Origin: Altererythrobacter sp.
GTDB lineage: Bacteria > Pseudomonadota > Alphaproteobacteria > Sphingomonadales > Sphingomonadaceae
DNA length: 33,050 nucleotides
NCBI GenBank assembly: GCA_013002295.1
Contig: JABDKI010000032.1
Span: 1 to 33,050 of the forward strand
Direction of reading: 5' to 3'
Part shown: one piece after another, positions 1 to 8,525 of the stretch
Numbering within the stretch: position 1 is the first letter of the stretch
How the letters are laid out: the number at the start of each line of letters is the position of its first letter
Notes under the pieces: generated by a model
The model's input: the letters and a program-made list of their open reading frames with translations, nothing else
What the model was told of the DNA's origin: nothing
Database searches by the model: none
Program-made: the position numbers and the translations under genes

Positions 1-21
1 GGATAGAGAGAGACACGAACC

Positions 22-846
22 ATGATCCGCATCGGCGCAATCCTGATCGGCCTGTTCTTCGCAGGGATCGCACTCTGGTCATTCGGCAAAGGGGCCTACA
101 ATCACGTCACTGAGCCCGGCGAGAAGCCAGCCTATTACGCGTTCAAAGAGAAGCCGCATGGCCCGGACGGCGGTTTCAGCTTCGAAGGCCCGCTTGGCAC
201 CTGGGATTATGCTCAGCTGCAGCGCGGCTACCAAGTGTACAAGGAAGTGTGCGCGGCTTGCCACTCGATCCAGTATGTCGCGTTCCGCAATCTGGAAGAG
301 CTGGGCTACAACGAAGCCGAAGTGAAGCAAGAAGCTTCGACCTATAACATCCCGGTCTACGATGCCGCTCTTGCGGAAGTGGAAACACGCTCAGGTCTTC
401 CGACAGATAATTTCCCTGCGGTCCCTTACTTCGGCGCTGGCGAACCGCCTGATCTTTCGCTGATGACTAAGGCACGCAACAATGGCGTAGACTATGTCTA
501 TTCGCTGCTGACCGGCTATGGCGAGCCCGATCCGGACATGCTCGCGGCAAACCCTGATTTCGAAGTGCCTGCGGGCCTCTATTTCAACCCGTATTTTGCT
601 AATGTGAATCTGTCGATGGCACCGCCGCTGACGGAAGGCATCGTCACCTATGAGAACGGTCCTGAAGCGACTGTTGATCAGATGGCTCAGGATGTCACAG
701 CGTTCCTGACCTGGACCGCTGAGCCGCGCCTCATTGATCGCAAGCAAACCGGTCTGCCGGTTCTGATCTTCCTGCTGATCGCAACCATCCTGGCATATCT
801 CTCCAAAAAGCAGATCTGGGCTTCAGTGAAGCCACGCAAAGACTGA
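22..846 (+). CDS. petC: Cytochrome c1, heme-binding subunit of the cytochrome bc1 complex
   Basis: Cytochrome c1 passes electrons from the Rieske protein to soluble or membrane cytochrome c on the periplasmic face of the inner membrane (complex III). The 274-residue product has a hydrophobic N-terminal segment (about 3-22), a c-type heme site CAACH at 77-81, the family motif PPDLSL near 142-147, a probable axial methionine at 199 (NLSMAPPL) and a C-terminal membrane anchor (about 244-260) followed by a basic tail. Length and architecture fit alphaproteobacterial cytochrome c1. The start is the first ATG after a purine-rich stretch. It is most likely the last gene of a petABC (fbcFBC) operon whose earlier genes lie outside the window, and a terminator follows it directly. 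Identification is firm. Confidence 0.97.
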   Translation: MIRIGAILIGLFFAGIALWSFGKGAYNHVTEPGEKPAYYAFKEKPHGPDGGFSFEGPLGTWDYAQLQRGYQVYKEVCAACHSIQYVAFRNLEELGYNEAEVKQEASTYNIPVYDAALAEVETRSGLPTDNFPAVPYFGAGEPPDLSLMTKARNNGVDYVYSLLTGYGEPDPDMLAANPDFEVPAGLYFNPYFANVNLSMAPPLTEGIVTYENGPEATVDQMAQDVTAFLTWTAEPRLIDRKQTGLPVLIFLLIATILAYLSKKQIWASVKPRKD

Positions 847-870
847 TCTTTGCCTGCCTAGGAATACAGA

Positions 871-908
871 GCGCCCTGCCATCACCCACGATGGCGGGGC
901 GTTTTCAT
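871..908 (+). terminator. Rho-independent terminator after petC
   Basis: The arms at 873-883 and 890-900 pair over 11 bases with one G-U wobble around a 6-base loop, and the stem can extend by one C-G pair. It is followed by GTTTTCATTT. It sits between the petC stop and the ribosome binding site of apt, so it should end the bc1 operon transcript; apt would then need its own promoter or read-through. Confidence 0.85.
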
Positions 909-921
909 TTGAGGACCCCGA

Positions 922-1458
922 ATGACACCTATCGAGCTCAAGTCTCTTATCCGCACTGTGCCGGACTTCCCCGAAGCAGGGATCCAGTTCCGCGATATCA
1001 CCACGCTGATCGGCCATCCCTTGGGATTAGCGGCGACTGTGCGCCATCTGGCTGAACGGGCGAAGGCGTGCGGCGCAGAAGCGATTGCAGGAATGGAGGC
1101 ACGCGGGTTCATCTTTGGTGCAGCGGTAGCTGTCGAGCTGGAGCTGGGTTTCATTCCGGTTCGCAAGCCGGGAAAACTGCCGATTGAAACGATCGGGATC
1201 GACTATGCGCTTGAGTATGGCACTGACCGGTTGGAGATCGACCCTGGCGCCATTCCGCATGGCCAGACTGTCGTTATCGTCGATGATCTGATCGCTACAG
1301 GCGGCACAGCTTCGGCGGCGGCGCAATTGCTGCGTCAGGCAGGGGCGACGATCTATGATGCGCTATTTGTCATCGATCTGCCGGACCTTGGCGGGGCGCA
1401 GAGGCTGCGCGATGCTAGCGTGAAAGTCAGCACCTTGATGGAGTTTGAAGGCGAGTGA
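922..1458 (+). CDS. apt: Adenine phosphoribosyltransferase
   Basis: Converts adenine plus PRPP to AMP and pyrophosphate (purine salvage, cytoplasm). The 178-residue protein carries the type I phosphoribosyltransferase PRPP loop VVIVDDLIATGGTA at 117-130 and the N-terminal features of Apt: VPDFPEAGIQFRDITTL at about 13-29 and GMEARGFIFG at 57-66. Length matches the usual 170-180. The ATG is preceded at a 6-base distance by GAGGA, which supports this start. It ends 6 bases from the converging cysQ stop codon. prs, which makes the PRPP substrate, lies about 27 kb away in the same window. Confidence 0.96.
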   Translation: MTPIELKSLIRTVPDFPEAGIQFRDITTLIGHPLGLAATVRHLAERAKACGAEAIAGMEARGFIFGAAVAVELELGFIPVRKPGKLPIETIGIDYALEYGTDRLEIDPGAIPHGQTVVIVDDLIATGGTASAAAQLLRQAGATIYDALFVIDLPDLGGAQRLRDASVKVSTLMEFEGE

Positions 1459-1464
1459 GAGGTC

Positions 1465-2220
1465 TTAGCTGAGGTTCGCGACTTCTTTCAGGACCCGCTC
1501 CGCCCATTCGGGGCGGCAAATCAGCAAATCTGGCAGATATGTGTCTTCGCGGTTGTAGATCAGCGGTGTTCCATCGATTCGGCTGCAATGCAGCCCATGC
1601 GCCTTCGCCACAGCAACAGGCGCGCAGCTATCCCACTCGAACTGTCCGCCGGAATGCAGGTAAATCTCGGCTTCGCCGCGCACGACAGCCATCGCTTTTG
1701 CCCCGGCGCTGCCCATGGGGACGAGCTGCCCGCCGATTGCCTTGCAGACCTCGACCGCTTCTTTTGCGGGCCGTGTACGGCTGACCACAAGACGGGGCAC
1801 AGGCGCTGTTTCCGGCAAAGGCACGGTCTGATCGGTTCGCAGCACAATGCCGCCATTGAGGCCCGGCAACGCAACCGCGCCAGTGTGGGCTTCACCATCG
1901 ATCGAAAGGCCGACGTGGACCGCCCAGTCGCTCCTCTGCTCGCCATATTCGCGTGTTCCATCTACCGGATCGATGATCCACACGCGGCGCATGCTACACC
2001 GCGCGGTGTCGTCCTTTTCCTCTTCGGAAAGCAGGCCGTCGTCTGGCCGTGCCGCGCGCAGGGTGTGACACAAAAACTGGTTGGCTGTGGCGTCTCCGGC
2101 ATCGCCAAGAGCCTTGCCCTCCAGCATTTGCGTGTCGCGGACATCCAGCAGCAGCTTTCCAGCCTCGATCGCCAGTTCCGCTGCGAGCTCTGCGTCGCTC
2201 ATTCGCGCAATCTCGCTCAT
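1465..2220 (-). CDS. cysQ: 3'(2'),5'-bisphosphate nucleotidase CysQ
   Basis: Member of the lithium-sensitive inositol monophosphatase superfamily. CysQ hydrolyses PAP (and PAPS) to AMP, clearing the by-product of sulfate reduction and sulfotransfer. The 251-residue protein shows the metal-binding elements in order: SEEEKDD at 65-71, [12 protein letters not shown] at 81-92 (metal ligands D84 and D87) and WDSCAP at 196-201. It is the third gene of cysD-cysNC-cysQ, and its ATG overlaps the cysNC stop as ATGA, which suggests translational coupling. The superfamily alone would allow other phosphatase activities; position in the sulfate-activation operon makes CysQ the best reading. Confidence 0.92.
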   Translation of the reverse strand: MSEIARMSDAELAAELAIEAGKLLLDVRDTQMLEGKALGDAGDATANQFLCHTLRAARPDDGLLSEEEKDDTARCSMRRVWIIDPVDGTREYGEQRSDWAVHVGLSIDGEAHTGAVALPGLNGGIVLRTDQTVPLPETAPVPRLVVSRTRPAKEAVEVCKAIGGQLVPMGSAGAKAMAVVRGEAEIYLHSGGQFEWDSCAPVAVAKAHGLHCSRIDGTPLIYNREDTYLPDLLICRPEWAERVLKEVANLS

Positions 2221-4139
2221 TTCAGCGGCATGATCTGTTCGATGATGTAATCCGCCGCCTCGGCAGGCGTCATATCGACTGTGTTGACGCGGATTTCGGC
2301 ATTCTCGGGCGCCTCATACGGGCTGTCGATACCGGTAAAGTTCTTGAGCTGACCCTCGCGTGCCTTCTTGTAGAGGCCTTTAACGTCGCGCTGTTCTGCC
2401 ACTTCTAACGGGGTGTCGACGAAAATCTCGATAAACTCACCTTCGGGCAGCATTTCGCACACCATCCGCCGCTCGGCCCTGAACGGGCTGATAAAGGCCG
2501 TCAGCACGATCAGACCGGCATCAGTCATCAGCTTCGCGACTTCGCCAATACGCCGGATATTCTCGATCCGGTCGGTTTCAGTGAAGCCCAGATCCTTATT
2601 CAGGCCGTGCCGCACATTGTCCCCATCGAGCAGGAAAGTGTGTCGGTTCATCAAGTTGAGCCGCTTCTCAACCTCATTGGCAATGGTCGATTTGCCTGAG
2701 CCGGAAAGCCCGGTGAACCAGAGTACGCGCGGCTTCTGATTCTTCAGCGCAGCGTGATGATCGCGGCCAATCTCCGTCGCTTGCCAATGCACATTCTGTG
2801 CGCGGCGCAGGCTGAAATGGATCATCCCGGCGGCAACCGTCGCATTGGTGTATTTGTCGATCAGGATGAACCCGCCCAGCTGGCGACTCTTGGCATAAGG
2901 CTCGAATGTGATCGGGCGATCGGTGCGCAGTTCGGCAACGCCAATTCCGTTCAGCTCCAGCGTCTTGGCCGCCAGATGTTCGAATGTGTTGACGCAAATC
3001 TCGTATTTGGGTGCTTGCACATTGGCGGTAACCGTTTGGCTGCCAAGCTTCAGCCAATAGCCGCGCCCGGGCTTCATCGCTTGCTCATCCATCCACACGA
3101 TGGTGGCTTCAAATTGGTCAGATGCCTCGGGTGGATCATCAGCGGCTGCGATCACATCGCCGCGACTGCAATCAACCTCGTCTTCCAGCGTCAGTGTAGC
3201 TGATTGTCCGGCGACGGCTTCGTCCTGATCGCCATCGAAACTGACAATGCGCTTCACCTTGCTGGGTTTGCCTGAGGGAACGATTCGCACCGGATCGCCC
3301 GGCTTCACGGTTCCGCCAGAAATCAGGCCGGCAAACCCGCGAAAGTCCAGATTGGGCCGGTTGACCCATTGCACCGGCATACGAAAAGCGCGTTCTTGCG
3401 CGCGCGTGTTAGCAAGCTCGACCGTTTCCAGATGCTCGATCAGGCTTGGCCCCGAGTACCACTGTGTGTTCGCCGATGGAGCTTGAGTTATGTTGTCGCC
3501 CTTGAACCCTGAGATGGGAATGGGGGTGAATGCCTCGACGCCAATCTCTTTGGCGAAGTTCTGATAATCGGCGACGATGCGATCGAAGATTGCCTGATCG
3601 TAGCCGACGAGGTCCATCTTGTTCACCGCCAAAACCAGATGCCTGATACCGAGCAGGTGGACGAGGAAACTGTGCCGCTTGGTCTGCTCCAGGACGCCCT
3701 TGCGCGCATCGACCAATATCACAGCTAGATCTGCGGTCGACGCGCCGGTGACCATATTGCGCGTATACTGTTCATGGCCCGGTGTATCCGCGACGATGAA
3801 CTTGCGTTTCTCTGTCGCGAAGAAACGGTAAGCGACATCAATGGTGATGCCTTGCTCGCGTTCCGCCGCCAGCCCGTCGACCAACAGCGCAAAGTCAATT
3901 TCATCGCCTTGCGTGCCGTGCTTGGCGCTATCGCCCTCCAATGTGGTGAGTTGATCTTCGAAGATCATCTTCGAATCGTAGAGCAGCCGCCCGATCAGCG
4001 TGCTTTTGCCGTCATCGACCGATCCGCAAGTAATGAAGCGGAGCATTTCCTTATGCTGCTGCGCATCGAGATAGGCGGCGATATCGTCCGCAATCAAAGC
4101 TTCGGGGGCGTATGCTTGGTTTTCGCCGGTATGGGGCAT
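2217..4139 (-). CDS. cysNC: Bifunctional sulfate adenylyltransferase subunit 1 / APS kinase (CysNC fusion)
   Basis: A 640-residue two-domain enzyme of sulfate activation. The N-terminal half is the GTPase subunit of ATP sulfurylase: G1 GSVDDGKS at 39-46, G3 DTPGHEQ at 118-124, G4 NKMD at 173-176, followed by EF-Tu-like beta domains to about 450. The C-terminal half (about 465-640) is APS kinase: P-loop GLSGSGKS at 477-484 and ISPFRAER at 550-557, making PAPS. An open frame continues upstream into cysD, but ATG 4139 is chosen because it overlaps the cysD stop as TGATG and starts a natural N-terminus ([10 protein letters not shown]). It also overlaps cysQ by 4 bases. The operon should be cotranscribed and translationally coupled. 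Confidence 0.95.
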   Translation of the reverse strand: MPHTGENQAYAPEALIADDIAAYLDAQQHKEMLRFITCGSVDDGKSTLIGRLLYDSKMIFEDQLTTLEGDSAKHGTQGDEIDFALLVDGLAAEREQGITIDVAYRFFATEKRKFIVADTPGHEQYTRNMVTGASTADLAVILVDARKGVLEQTKRHSFLVHLLGIRHLVLAVNKMDLVGYDQAIFDRIVADYQNFAKEIGVEAFTPIPISGFKGDNITQAPSANTQWYSGPSLIEHLETVELANTRAQERAFRMPVQWVNRPNLDFRGFAGLISGGTVKPGDPVRIVPSGKPSKVKRIVSFDGDQDEAVAGQSATLTLEDEVDCSRGDVIAAADDPPEASDQFEATIVWMDEQAMKPGRGYWLKLGSQTVTANVQAPKYEICVNTFEHLAAKTLELNGIGVAELRTDRPITFEPYAKSRQLGGFILIDKYTNATVAAGMIHFSLRRAQNVHWQATEIGRDHHAALKNQKPRVLWFTGLSGSGKSTIANEVEKRLNLMNRHTFLLDGDNVRHGLNKDLGFTETDRIENIRRIGEVAKLMTDAGLIVLTAFISPFRAERRMVCEMLPEGEFIEIFVDTPLEVAEQRDVKGLYKKAREGQLKNFTGIDSPYEAPENAEIRVNTVDMTPAEAADYIIEQIMPLK

Positions 4140-5041
4140 CAGAAATACCCCTCCTGCTTCTTGGCTTCCATCGAAGCGCTTTCGCCTTTGTCGATCGCGC
4201 GTCCCTGTCGCTCGGACCCTGTCGCGAGCAGCATTTCCTGTATGATATCGGTCAGCTCGGTCGCATCGCTCTCGGTTGCGCCGGTCAGCGGATAGCAACC
4301 CAGTGTGCGGAACCGGACAGAACGCTCGACAGGCTCTTCGCCATCCTCGAAGCGGAAGCGTTCGTCATCGACCACCAGCGTTAGACCATCCCGCTCAACA
4401 GTAGGGCGTTTCGCCGAATAATACAGCGGTACGATGTCGATCTTCTCGGCCAGAATATACTGCCAGATGTCGAGCTCGGTCCAGTTGGAGATCGGAAAGA
4501 CACGAATGCTTTCGCCGTCCTTCTTGCGGGAATTGTAGAGGTTCCAAAGCTCCGGCCTCTGATTCTTCGGGTCCCAACGATGCGATGCATTGCGGAAGCT
4601 GAACACGCGTTCCTTCGCGCGGGCCTTTTCCTCGTCGCGGCGACCACCGCCGAACGCTGCATCAAATCCGTGTTCGGTCAGTGCGCGTTTGAGCGGGTCG
4701 GTGAGCTGGGCCTGCGAATAGAGTGCGCTGCCGGTATCGAACGGGTTGATGCCTTGCGCCTTGGCATCCTCGTTCTCGGCAATGATCAGTTCGAGCCCGT
4801 ATTCCTTCACGGTCTTGTCGCGATGGGCGAGCAGGTCCTGAAAATCCCAACCGCTGGCGACATGCAGCATCGGGAAGGGCGGCGGCGCTGGATAGAAGGC
4901 TTTGCGCGCCAAGTGCAGCATGACCGAAGAGTCCTTGCCGACCGAATACAGCATGACCGGGTTCGCGGCCTCGGCCACAACCTCCCGCATGATGTGGATC
5001 GCTTCGGCTTCGAGCCGTTGAAGGTGAGTCAGGCTTTGCAT
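4139..5041 (-). CDS. cysD: Sulfate adenylyltransferase subunit 2 (CysD)
   Basis: The catalytic small subunit of ATP sulfurylase, which makes APS from ATP and sulfate together with the CysN GTPase. The 300-residue protein has the PP-loop SVGKDSS at 33-39 of the PAPS-reductase/ATP-sulfurylase family, the conserved [16 protein letters not shown] at 130-145, [12 protein letters not shown] at 155-166, [15 protein letters not shown] at 182-196, [12 protein letters not shown] at 244-255, and a C-terminal ..[10 protein letters not shown] typical of CysD. One odd point: the stretch after the first conserved block reads HVASGW (60-65) where E. coli CysD has HVDTGW. It is first in the operon and its stop overlaps the cysNC start. 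Confidence 0.95.
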   Translation of the reverse strand: MQSLTHLQRLEAEAIHIMREVVAEAANPVMLYSVGKDSSVMLHLARKAFYPAPPPFPMLHVASGWDFQDLLAHRDKTVKEYGLELIIAENEDAKAQGINPFDTGSALYSQAQLTDPLKRALTEHGFDAAFGGGRRDEEKARAKERVFSFRNASHRWDPKNQRPELWNLYNSRKKDGESIRVFPISNWTELDIWQYILAEKIDIVPLYYSAKRPTVERDGLTLVVDDERFRFEDGEEPVERSVRFRTLGCYPLTGATESDATELTDIIQEMLLATGSERQGRAIDKGESASMEAKKQEGYF

Positions 5042-5097
5042 AGCGGGTCAGTTAGTTATTCGTGCGTAAGTGGTTAAGCCCCAAACACGTTGGCGCA

Positions 5098-5124
5098 AGA
5101 ATAGAATTGGTTTGTGGCTGACAA
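5098..5124 (-). promoter_or_regulatory. Possible promoter for the cysD operon
   Basis: Read on the minus strand, TTGTCA (5124-5119) and TATTCT (5103-5098) resemble -35 and -10 hexamers, but they are only 15 bases apart, which is shorter than ideal. It lies about 57 bases upstream of cysD. No clear CysB-like operator was recognised. This is a weak prediction from sequence appearance only. Confidence 0.25.
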
Positions 5125-5186
5125 GCAGTTTGCAATCTCGTCAGTCTTTCATTGACGAACCGGACCATATCGTGGCAATTGCGCGC

Positions 5187-5203
5187 CGCTCTCAAAGAGA
5201 GCG
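5187..5203. repeat. Short perfect inverted repeat between cysD and tRNA-Gly
   Basis: CGCTCTC at 5187-5193 and GAGAGCG at 5197-5203 form a 7-base stem with a 3-base AAA loop. There is no T-run on either side, so it is not an obvious terminator. It lies 10 bases before the tRNA and between divergent transcription units, so it could be a protein-binding site or a hairpin in the cysD-side leader. Confidence 0.4.
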
Positions 5204-5212
5204 CCACAGCGG

Positions 5213-5286
5213 GCGGGTATAGCTTAGTGGTAAAGCCCTAGCCTTCCAAGCTAGTTATGCGGGTTCGATTCCCGCTACCCGCTCCA
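5213..5286 (+). tRNA. tRNA-Gly (anticodon UCC)
   Basis: Complete cloverleaf. The acceptor stem GCGGGTA (5213-5219) pairs with TACCCGC (5276-5282); a discriminator T and an encoded CCA (5284-5286) follow. The anticodon stem CTAGC/GCTAG (5238-5242 with 5250-5254) encloses loop CTTCCAA, with TCC at 5245-5247. The T-arm is GCGGG-TTCGATT-CCCGC at 5259-5275. The gene decodes GGA and other GGN glycine codons. Confidence 0.97.
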
Positions 5287-5329
5287 AGTATCTTTGTCAG
5301 CATTAGACTGTAATCGTGCGGGTTCGATT
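5258..5329 (+). repeat. 13-base duplication of the tRNA-Gly T-arm
   Basis: TGCGGGTTCGATT occurs inside the tRNA at 5258-5270 and again at 5317-5329, a 59-base offset. The second copy is followed by unrelated sequence and cannot form a tRNA 3' end. tRNA 3' halves are common attachment cores for integrases, so this could be a relic att site or a partial tRNA duplication. No integrase gene is present nearby. The bases from 5287 to 5529 otherwise hold no convincing gene, only the luxR terminator. Confidence 0.45.
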
Positions 5330-5374
5330 GGCTTCGCATAGGGCGGGTTGTCAGCGGGATTTACCGCCGGAATC

Positions 5375-5411
5375 AAAAGGCCGGACCACCCGTGATCAGG
5401 TGCGCCCGGCC
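5375..5411 (-). terminator. Rho-independent terminator after the luxR-type gene
   Basis: Read on the minus strand, GGCCGG (5411-5406) pairs with CCGGCC (5384-5379). An inner stem CACC/GGTG (5402-5399 with 5390-5387) forms after a small internal loop. The structure is followed by TTTTGATT (from 5378). It lies about 120 bases past the LuxR stop on the same strand, which fits termination of that transcript. Confidence 0.6.
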
Positions 5412-5529
5412 GAAGACCCGAAAGGCGTGAAGCGCCATTCTTAATTCCGCCGTAGCAGCGCGTTCCGACTTTGGCTTGTCCCTCAATTGAGGGGTATGTG
5501 AACGTTCTCTGAGCGAGGCATGCTGCCAA

Positions 5530-6300
5530 TCAGGCCAACCAGCGCGGACGGTGTGCCGCTTCGCGGAAATGTTTACCGGGAGAGATCAGCCCGAGAGAGA
5601 CGGCGCGCACCGCCGCCGCCGTTCGATCAGACACATCAAGCTTGCTGAAAATGCGCTTCACATAACTGTCGACCGAATTTTTCGTGATGCCGAGAATCTC
5701 GGCAATCACAGCGTTACTCTTGCCTGCACCAATCCAGTGGATGACATCGAGTTCGCGTTGCGAGAGTTCCGGAACGGTTTCTTTGAATGCGCCGACCAGA
5801 TCGCAATAGCGCAGGAAGCAGAGCTGCGAAGCCATCTGGATTCGCCGCACGTTCGCTTCGTCCAAGGCATCAGGATTTTCGGGCATGCCAACGCCAACAA
5901 AGCCCGATCGCGCATAGGGGCCAGTGCAATGCGTCGCCACACCCTGACCCATCCCGTCTGCCCGTAGCCGGCTGAGGTAAGAAAGTCCGCGATCGTCGAG
6001 AGTTCCGACATCCTCTGCATCAGACCAGCGAAACGCACTGCCGCGATTGAGCGCAAGGTTAGGCAAAGGATCATCCCAGCGCCCTGAATCGCGATAGGAC
6101 TGCTCCCAGTTTTTGGGAAAACCGACATTCCAGAACACCCGTCCAACGCGCCGATCCGCCACAACAGGGGCGAGGAAGTACACCCCGCCAAAACGGATTG
6201 CCTTCAAGGTTTCATAGATCGCGCGGCGGAAAGAGACGATAGTCTCCGCATGTGCGATCAGCCCTAAGGCGTCCCAATAGTTCAAACGATTCTGCGCCAT
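5530..6300 (-). CDS. LuxR-family transcriptional regulator with autoinducer-binding domain (LuxR solo)
   Basis: A 256-residue regulator. Residues about 15-165 look like an autoinducer-binding domain: the TraR/LuxR landmarks W65, Y69, D77-P78 and W92 are present. Residues about 178-240 are a LuxR-type helix-turn-helix with LSQRELDVIHWIGAGKSNAVIA and the recognition helix region KNSVDSYVKRIFSKL. ATG 6300 is preferred over an upstream TTG (6333) because GGGAGA lies just before it. No acyl-homoserine-lactone synthase (luxI type) is in the window, so it is an orphan here. It may sense a self-made or foreign acyl-homoserine lactone, or another ligand. A terminator follows it. Target genes are unknown. 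Confidence 0.85.
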   Translation of the reverse strand: MAQNRLNYWDALGLIAHAETIVSFRRAIYETLKAIRFGGVYFLAPVVADRRVGRVFWNVGFPKNWEQSYRDSGRWDDPLPNLALNRGSAFRWSDAEDVGTLDDRGLSYLSRLRADGMGQGVATHCTGPYARSGFVGVGMPENPDALDEANVRRIQMASQLCFLRYCDLVGAFKETVPELSQRELDVIHWIGAGKSNAVIAEILGITKNSVDSYVKRIFSKLDVSDRTAAAVRAVSLGLISPGKHFREAAHRPRWLA

Positions 6301-6399
6301 AGTCTCCCGTCCTAAGCGCGACCCACCGACCAAGAGCTTAGCCGCTATGCTTACGAATTGGCAATCGATGGCTAACGCAAGTAATTAGGGAGACGCGGA

Positions 6400-7263
6400 T
6401 CAACCTGCCGGTCGCACCGCCATATTGTCGATCAGCCGTGTGTTTCCGATGCGCGCCGCCACCAAAAGGCGCGCCGGGACATTTGGTGTGGAATCGAGCA
6501 ATTTCAGGGAGTTTGCGTCTGCCAGCGCTGCGTAATCAACCGAATCGAAGCCGCTTTCGACCAGCACTCTTTTCAAAGTGTCGAGGGCGGCATCCGGCGC
6601 TTGGCCGGCTTCGATTTCCGCAATCGCGAGCTTCATGCCGTTAGGAAGCGCGGTCGCCGCTGCGCGGTGTTCGGGCGATAGATAACGGTTGCGGCTGCTC
6701 ATGGCCAAGCCATCGGGCTCGCGCACAGTCGGAACGCCGATAATGTTATCGACATGCGGCCGCGTCAGATCGAGGTCACGCGCCATCGCACGGATCACGG
6801 CCAGCTGCTGCCAATCCTTTTCGCCGAAGAACGCGATATCGGGCATGACCTGATTGTAAAGCTTGCAGACAACGGTTGCAACGCCATCGAAGTGGCCTGG
6901 TCGGTCCCCGCCGCAGAAACCCTCGCTTACACCGCTGACAGAGATATTGGTGGCAAACCCTTCCGGGTACATTGCATCGACCGTTGGCGCCCACAGCAAG
7001 GCCACGCCTTCAGCTTCCAGCATGCCCGAATCCTCTGCCAACTGCCGCGGATAAGCATCAAGATCTTCATTGGGGCCGAACTGGGTCGGATTGACGAAGA
7101 TCGAGGCGACCACGTGGTCGCACTTGGCTTTGGCTTCGCGCATCAGCGTCAAATGCCCTTCGTGCAGCGCGCCCATTGTCGGGACCAGCCCTATGCTGCC
7201 GCCGTCTACAAGAAGCTCCGCAAGCGATTTTCTCAACATGTCGAGTGATTTGACGGTTTGCAC
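6400..7263 (-). CDS. panC: Pantothenate synthetase (pantoate-beta-alanine ligase)
   Basis: Joins pantoate and beta-alanine with ATP to make pantothenate, the coenzyme A precursor, in the cytoplasm. The 287-residue protein shows all family signatures: PTMGALHEGH at 28-37 (HxGH of the adenylation site), FVNPTQFGPNEDLDAYPR at 56-73, PGHFDGVATVV at 122-132, FGEKDWQQL at 146-154 and REPDGLAMSSRN at 181-192 (KMSKS-like). Length is typical. It is divergent from mipZ with 88 bases between the two starts, so promoters for both should lie there. No other pan gene is adjacent. Confidence 0.97.
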   Translation of the reverse strand: MQTVKSLDMLRKSLAELLVDGGSIGLVPTMGALHEGHLTLMREAKAKCDHVVASIFVNPTQFGPNEDLDAYPRQLAEDSGMLEAEGVALLWAPTVDAMYPEGFATNISVSGVSEGFCGGDRPGHFDGVATVVCKLYNQVMPDIAFFGEKDWQQLAVIRAMARDLDLTRPHVDNIIGVPTVREPDGLAMSSRNRYLSPEHRAAATALPNGMKLAIAEIEAGQAPDAALDTLKRVLVESGFDSVDYAALADANSLKLLDSTPNVPARLLVAARIGNTRLIDNMAVRPAG

Positions 7264-7351
7264 GGTGGTGCCCCCTCAACTATGATTTAAACCGATCCTC
7301 TAGCGCGCTCGATATGCGCGAGACAAGCAATTCGAAAGGCCACTCACCTCT

Positions 7352-8161
7352 ATGTCTGCACCCGCTCCGCACCGGATTGTCTTCGCCAATGAAAAAGGCG
7401 GGACAGGAAAATCCACCACTGCGGTGCATATAGCGATTGCGCTGGCTTATCGCGGCGCACGAGTGGTGGCGATAGATCTGGATCAGCGGCAGCGGACCAT
7501 GGCGCGCTACCTGGAAAATCGGACTGGCACGGCCGAACGGCGCGGCGTCAATCTTCCGACCGCGGAATGCCGCGTGTTCGAAGGCGATGTCGACGGGCTC
7601 GATGCGCTTAGCCGAGAGCTTGGCGCGAATGCGGACTATATCGTTTATGATACTCCGGGCCGCGATGACGAGCTGGCGCGGCATGCCGCAACCGAGGCTG
7701 ACACACTGGTCACACCCATGAATGACAGCTTTGTCGATTTTGACCTTATCGGCCAGGTCGAAGGCGAAACGTTCAAGGTCAAGAAACTGTCGTTCTATGC
7801 CGAGCTGATATGGGAAGCACGAATCAAGCGCAGCCGGGCGACGATTGACCAGCATCGCCGTGAGATGGACTGGGTGGTCGTGCGCAACCGCACGGGCCAC
7901 GTCGAAGCGCGCAATATGGCGCGTATCGAACAGGCTCTGACGGAACTTTCCAAGCGAGTTGGCTTTCGCGTGGCGCAGGGCCTTTCAGAGCGCGTGATCT
8001 ATCGCGAGCTTTTCCCGTCCGGCCTGACTCTTCTCGACAAGGGGCATTTGGGCGAGCTTGGCACAAGCCATCTGGTTGCGCGGCAAGAATTGCGTGAACT
8101 CATTCGTTCGCTGGCGCTGCCCGAATTCATGCCGCCTCAGCCCAAGTTGGAGCTTGCCTGA
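7352..8161 (+). CDS. mipZ: MipZ-like ParA/MinD-family ATPase (division-site positioning)
   Basis: A 269-residue P-loop ATPase. It has the deviant Walker A EKGGTGKST at 14-22 with the ParA/MinD signature lysine K15, IDLDQRQRT at 41-49, YDTPG at 99-103 and TPMNDSFVDFDLIG at 121-134. MDWVVVRNR (172-180) and ERVIYRELFPSGLTLLD (213-229) match Caulobacter MipZ more closely than plasmid ParA or MinD. MipZ forms a gradient from the ParB-bound origin and inhibits FtsZ, placing division at midcell. No parB or min genes are adjacent. The stop is 3 bases from the next gene, so the two are probably cotranscribed. The Shine-Dalgarno sequence is weak. Confidence 0.9.
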   Translation: MSAPAPHRIVFANEKGGTGKSTTAVHIAIALAYRGARVVAIDLDQRQRTMARYLENRTGTAERRGVNLPTAECRVFEGDVDGLDALSRELGANADYIVYDTPGRDDELARHAATEADTLVTPMNDSFVDFDLIGQVEGETFKVKKLSFYAELIWEARIKRSRATIDQHRREMDWVVVRNRTGHVEARNMARIEQALTELSKRVGFRVAQGLSERVIYRELFPSGLTLLDKGHLGELGTSHLVARQELRELIRSLALPEFMPPQPKLELA

Positions 8162-8164
8162 TCC

Positions 8165-8464
8165 ATGATCCGCTTGCTTATCATTGCGCTGATCCTGTCG
8201 CTGGGTGTGAAGTTTGTTTTCGGGCGCTGGCCGTGGGAATATTTGCGTGGCCGATCAACCCGTCAGCAAGCTGTATTCAAAGCGCGAAAACTGCTCGCCG
8301 TGCAAGCTAGCGCCAACCACAAGGACATTATGGAGGCGCATAAGCGATTGATCGCTATGGTGCATCCGGATCGCGGCGGCACGAATGAACAAGTGCATGA
8401 AGCCAACGCGGCGCGCGATTTGCTGCTCGACGAGCTGCCTCGCGACGGGTTGTCGCAAGAGTGA
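8165..8464 (+). CDS. Small membrane-anchored J-domain (DnaJ-like) protein
   Basis: A 99-residue protein with an N-terminal hydrophobic segment (about 2-19) and a C-terminal J-domain. Helix II and the loop read [17 protein letters not shown] at 57-73 with the HPD motif at 67-69, followed by a helix III-like [14 protein letters not shown]-domains stimulate Hsp70 (DnaK) ATP hydrolysis. The arrangement of one anchor plus a J-domain without zinc finger or G/F region is type III, similar in outline to mitochondrial Pam18/Tim14. It starts 3 bases after mipZ, so the two are likely cotranscribed. Its client is unknown. Confidence 0.85.
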   Translation: MIRLLIIALILSLGVKFVFGRWPWEYLRGRSTRQQAVFKARKLLAVQASANHKDIMEAHKRLIAMVHPDRGGTNEQVHEANAARDLLLDELPRDGLSQE

Positions 8465-8525
8465 CATCCGCACATCGCATCGGCTAAAGCGCGAGCGACA
8501 ACATTACGATTACGGGCCTATTCTT

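Noticed and set aside
1588..2250. Plus-strand open frame of 220 codons
   Set aside because: It is antisense to cysQ, which has intact catalytic motifs and operon coupling.
5275..5529. Minus-strand open frame of 84 codons between luxR and tRNA-Gly
   Set aside because: It overlaps the tRNA 3' end and the luxR terminator hairpin, lacks a ribosome binding site and resembles no known protein.
7280..7900. Minus-strand open frame of 206 codons
   Set aside because: It overlaps the mipZ coding region and the panC-mipZ promoter gap; no recognisable protein.
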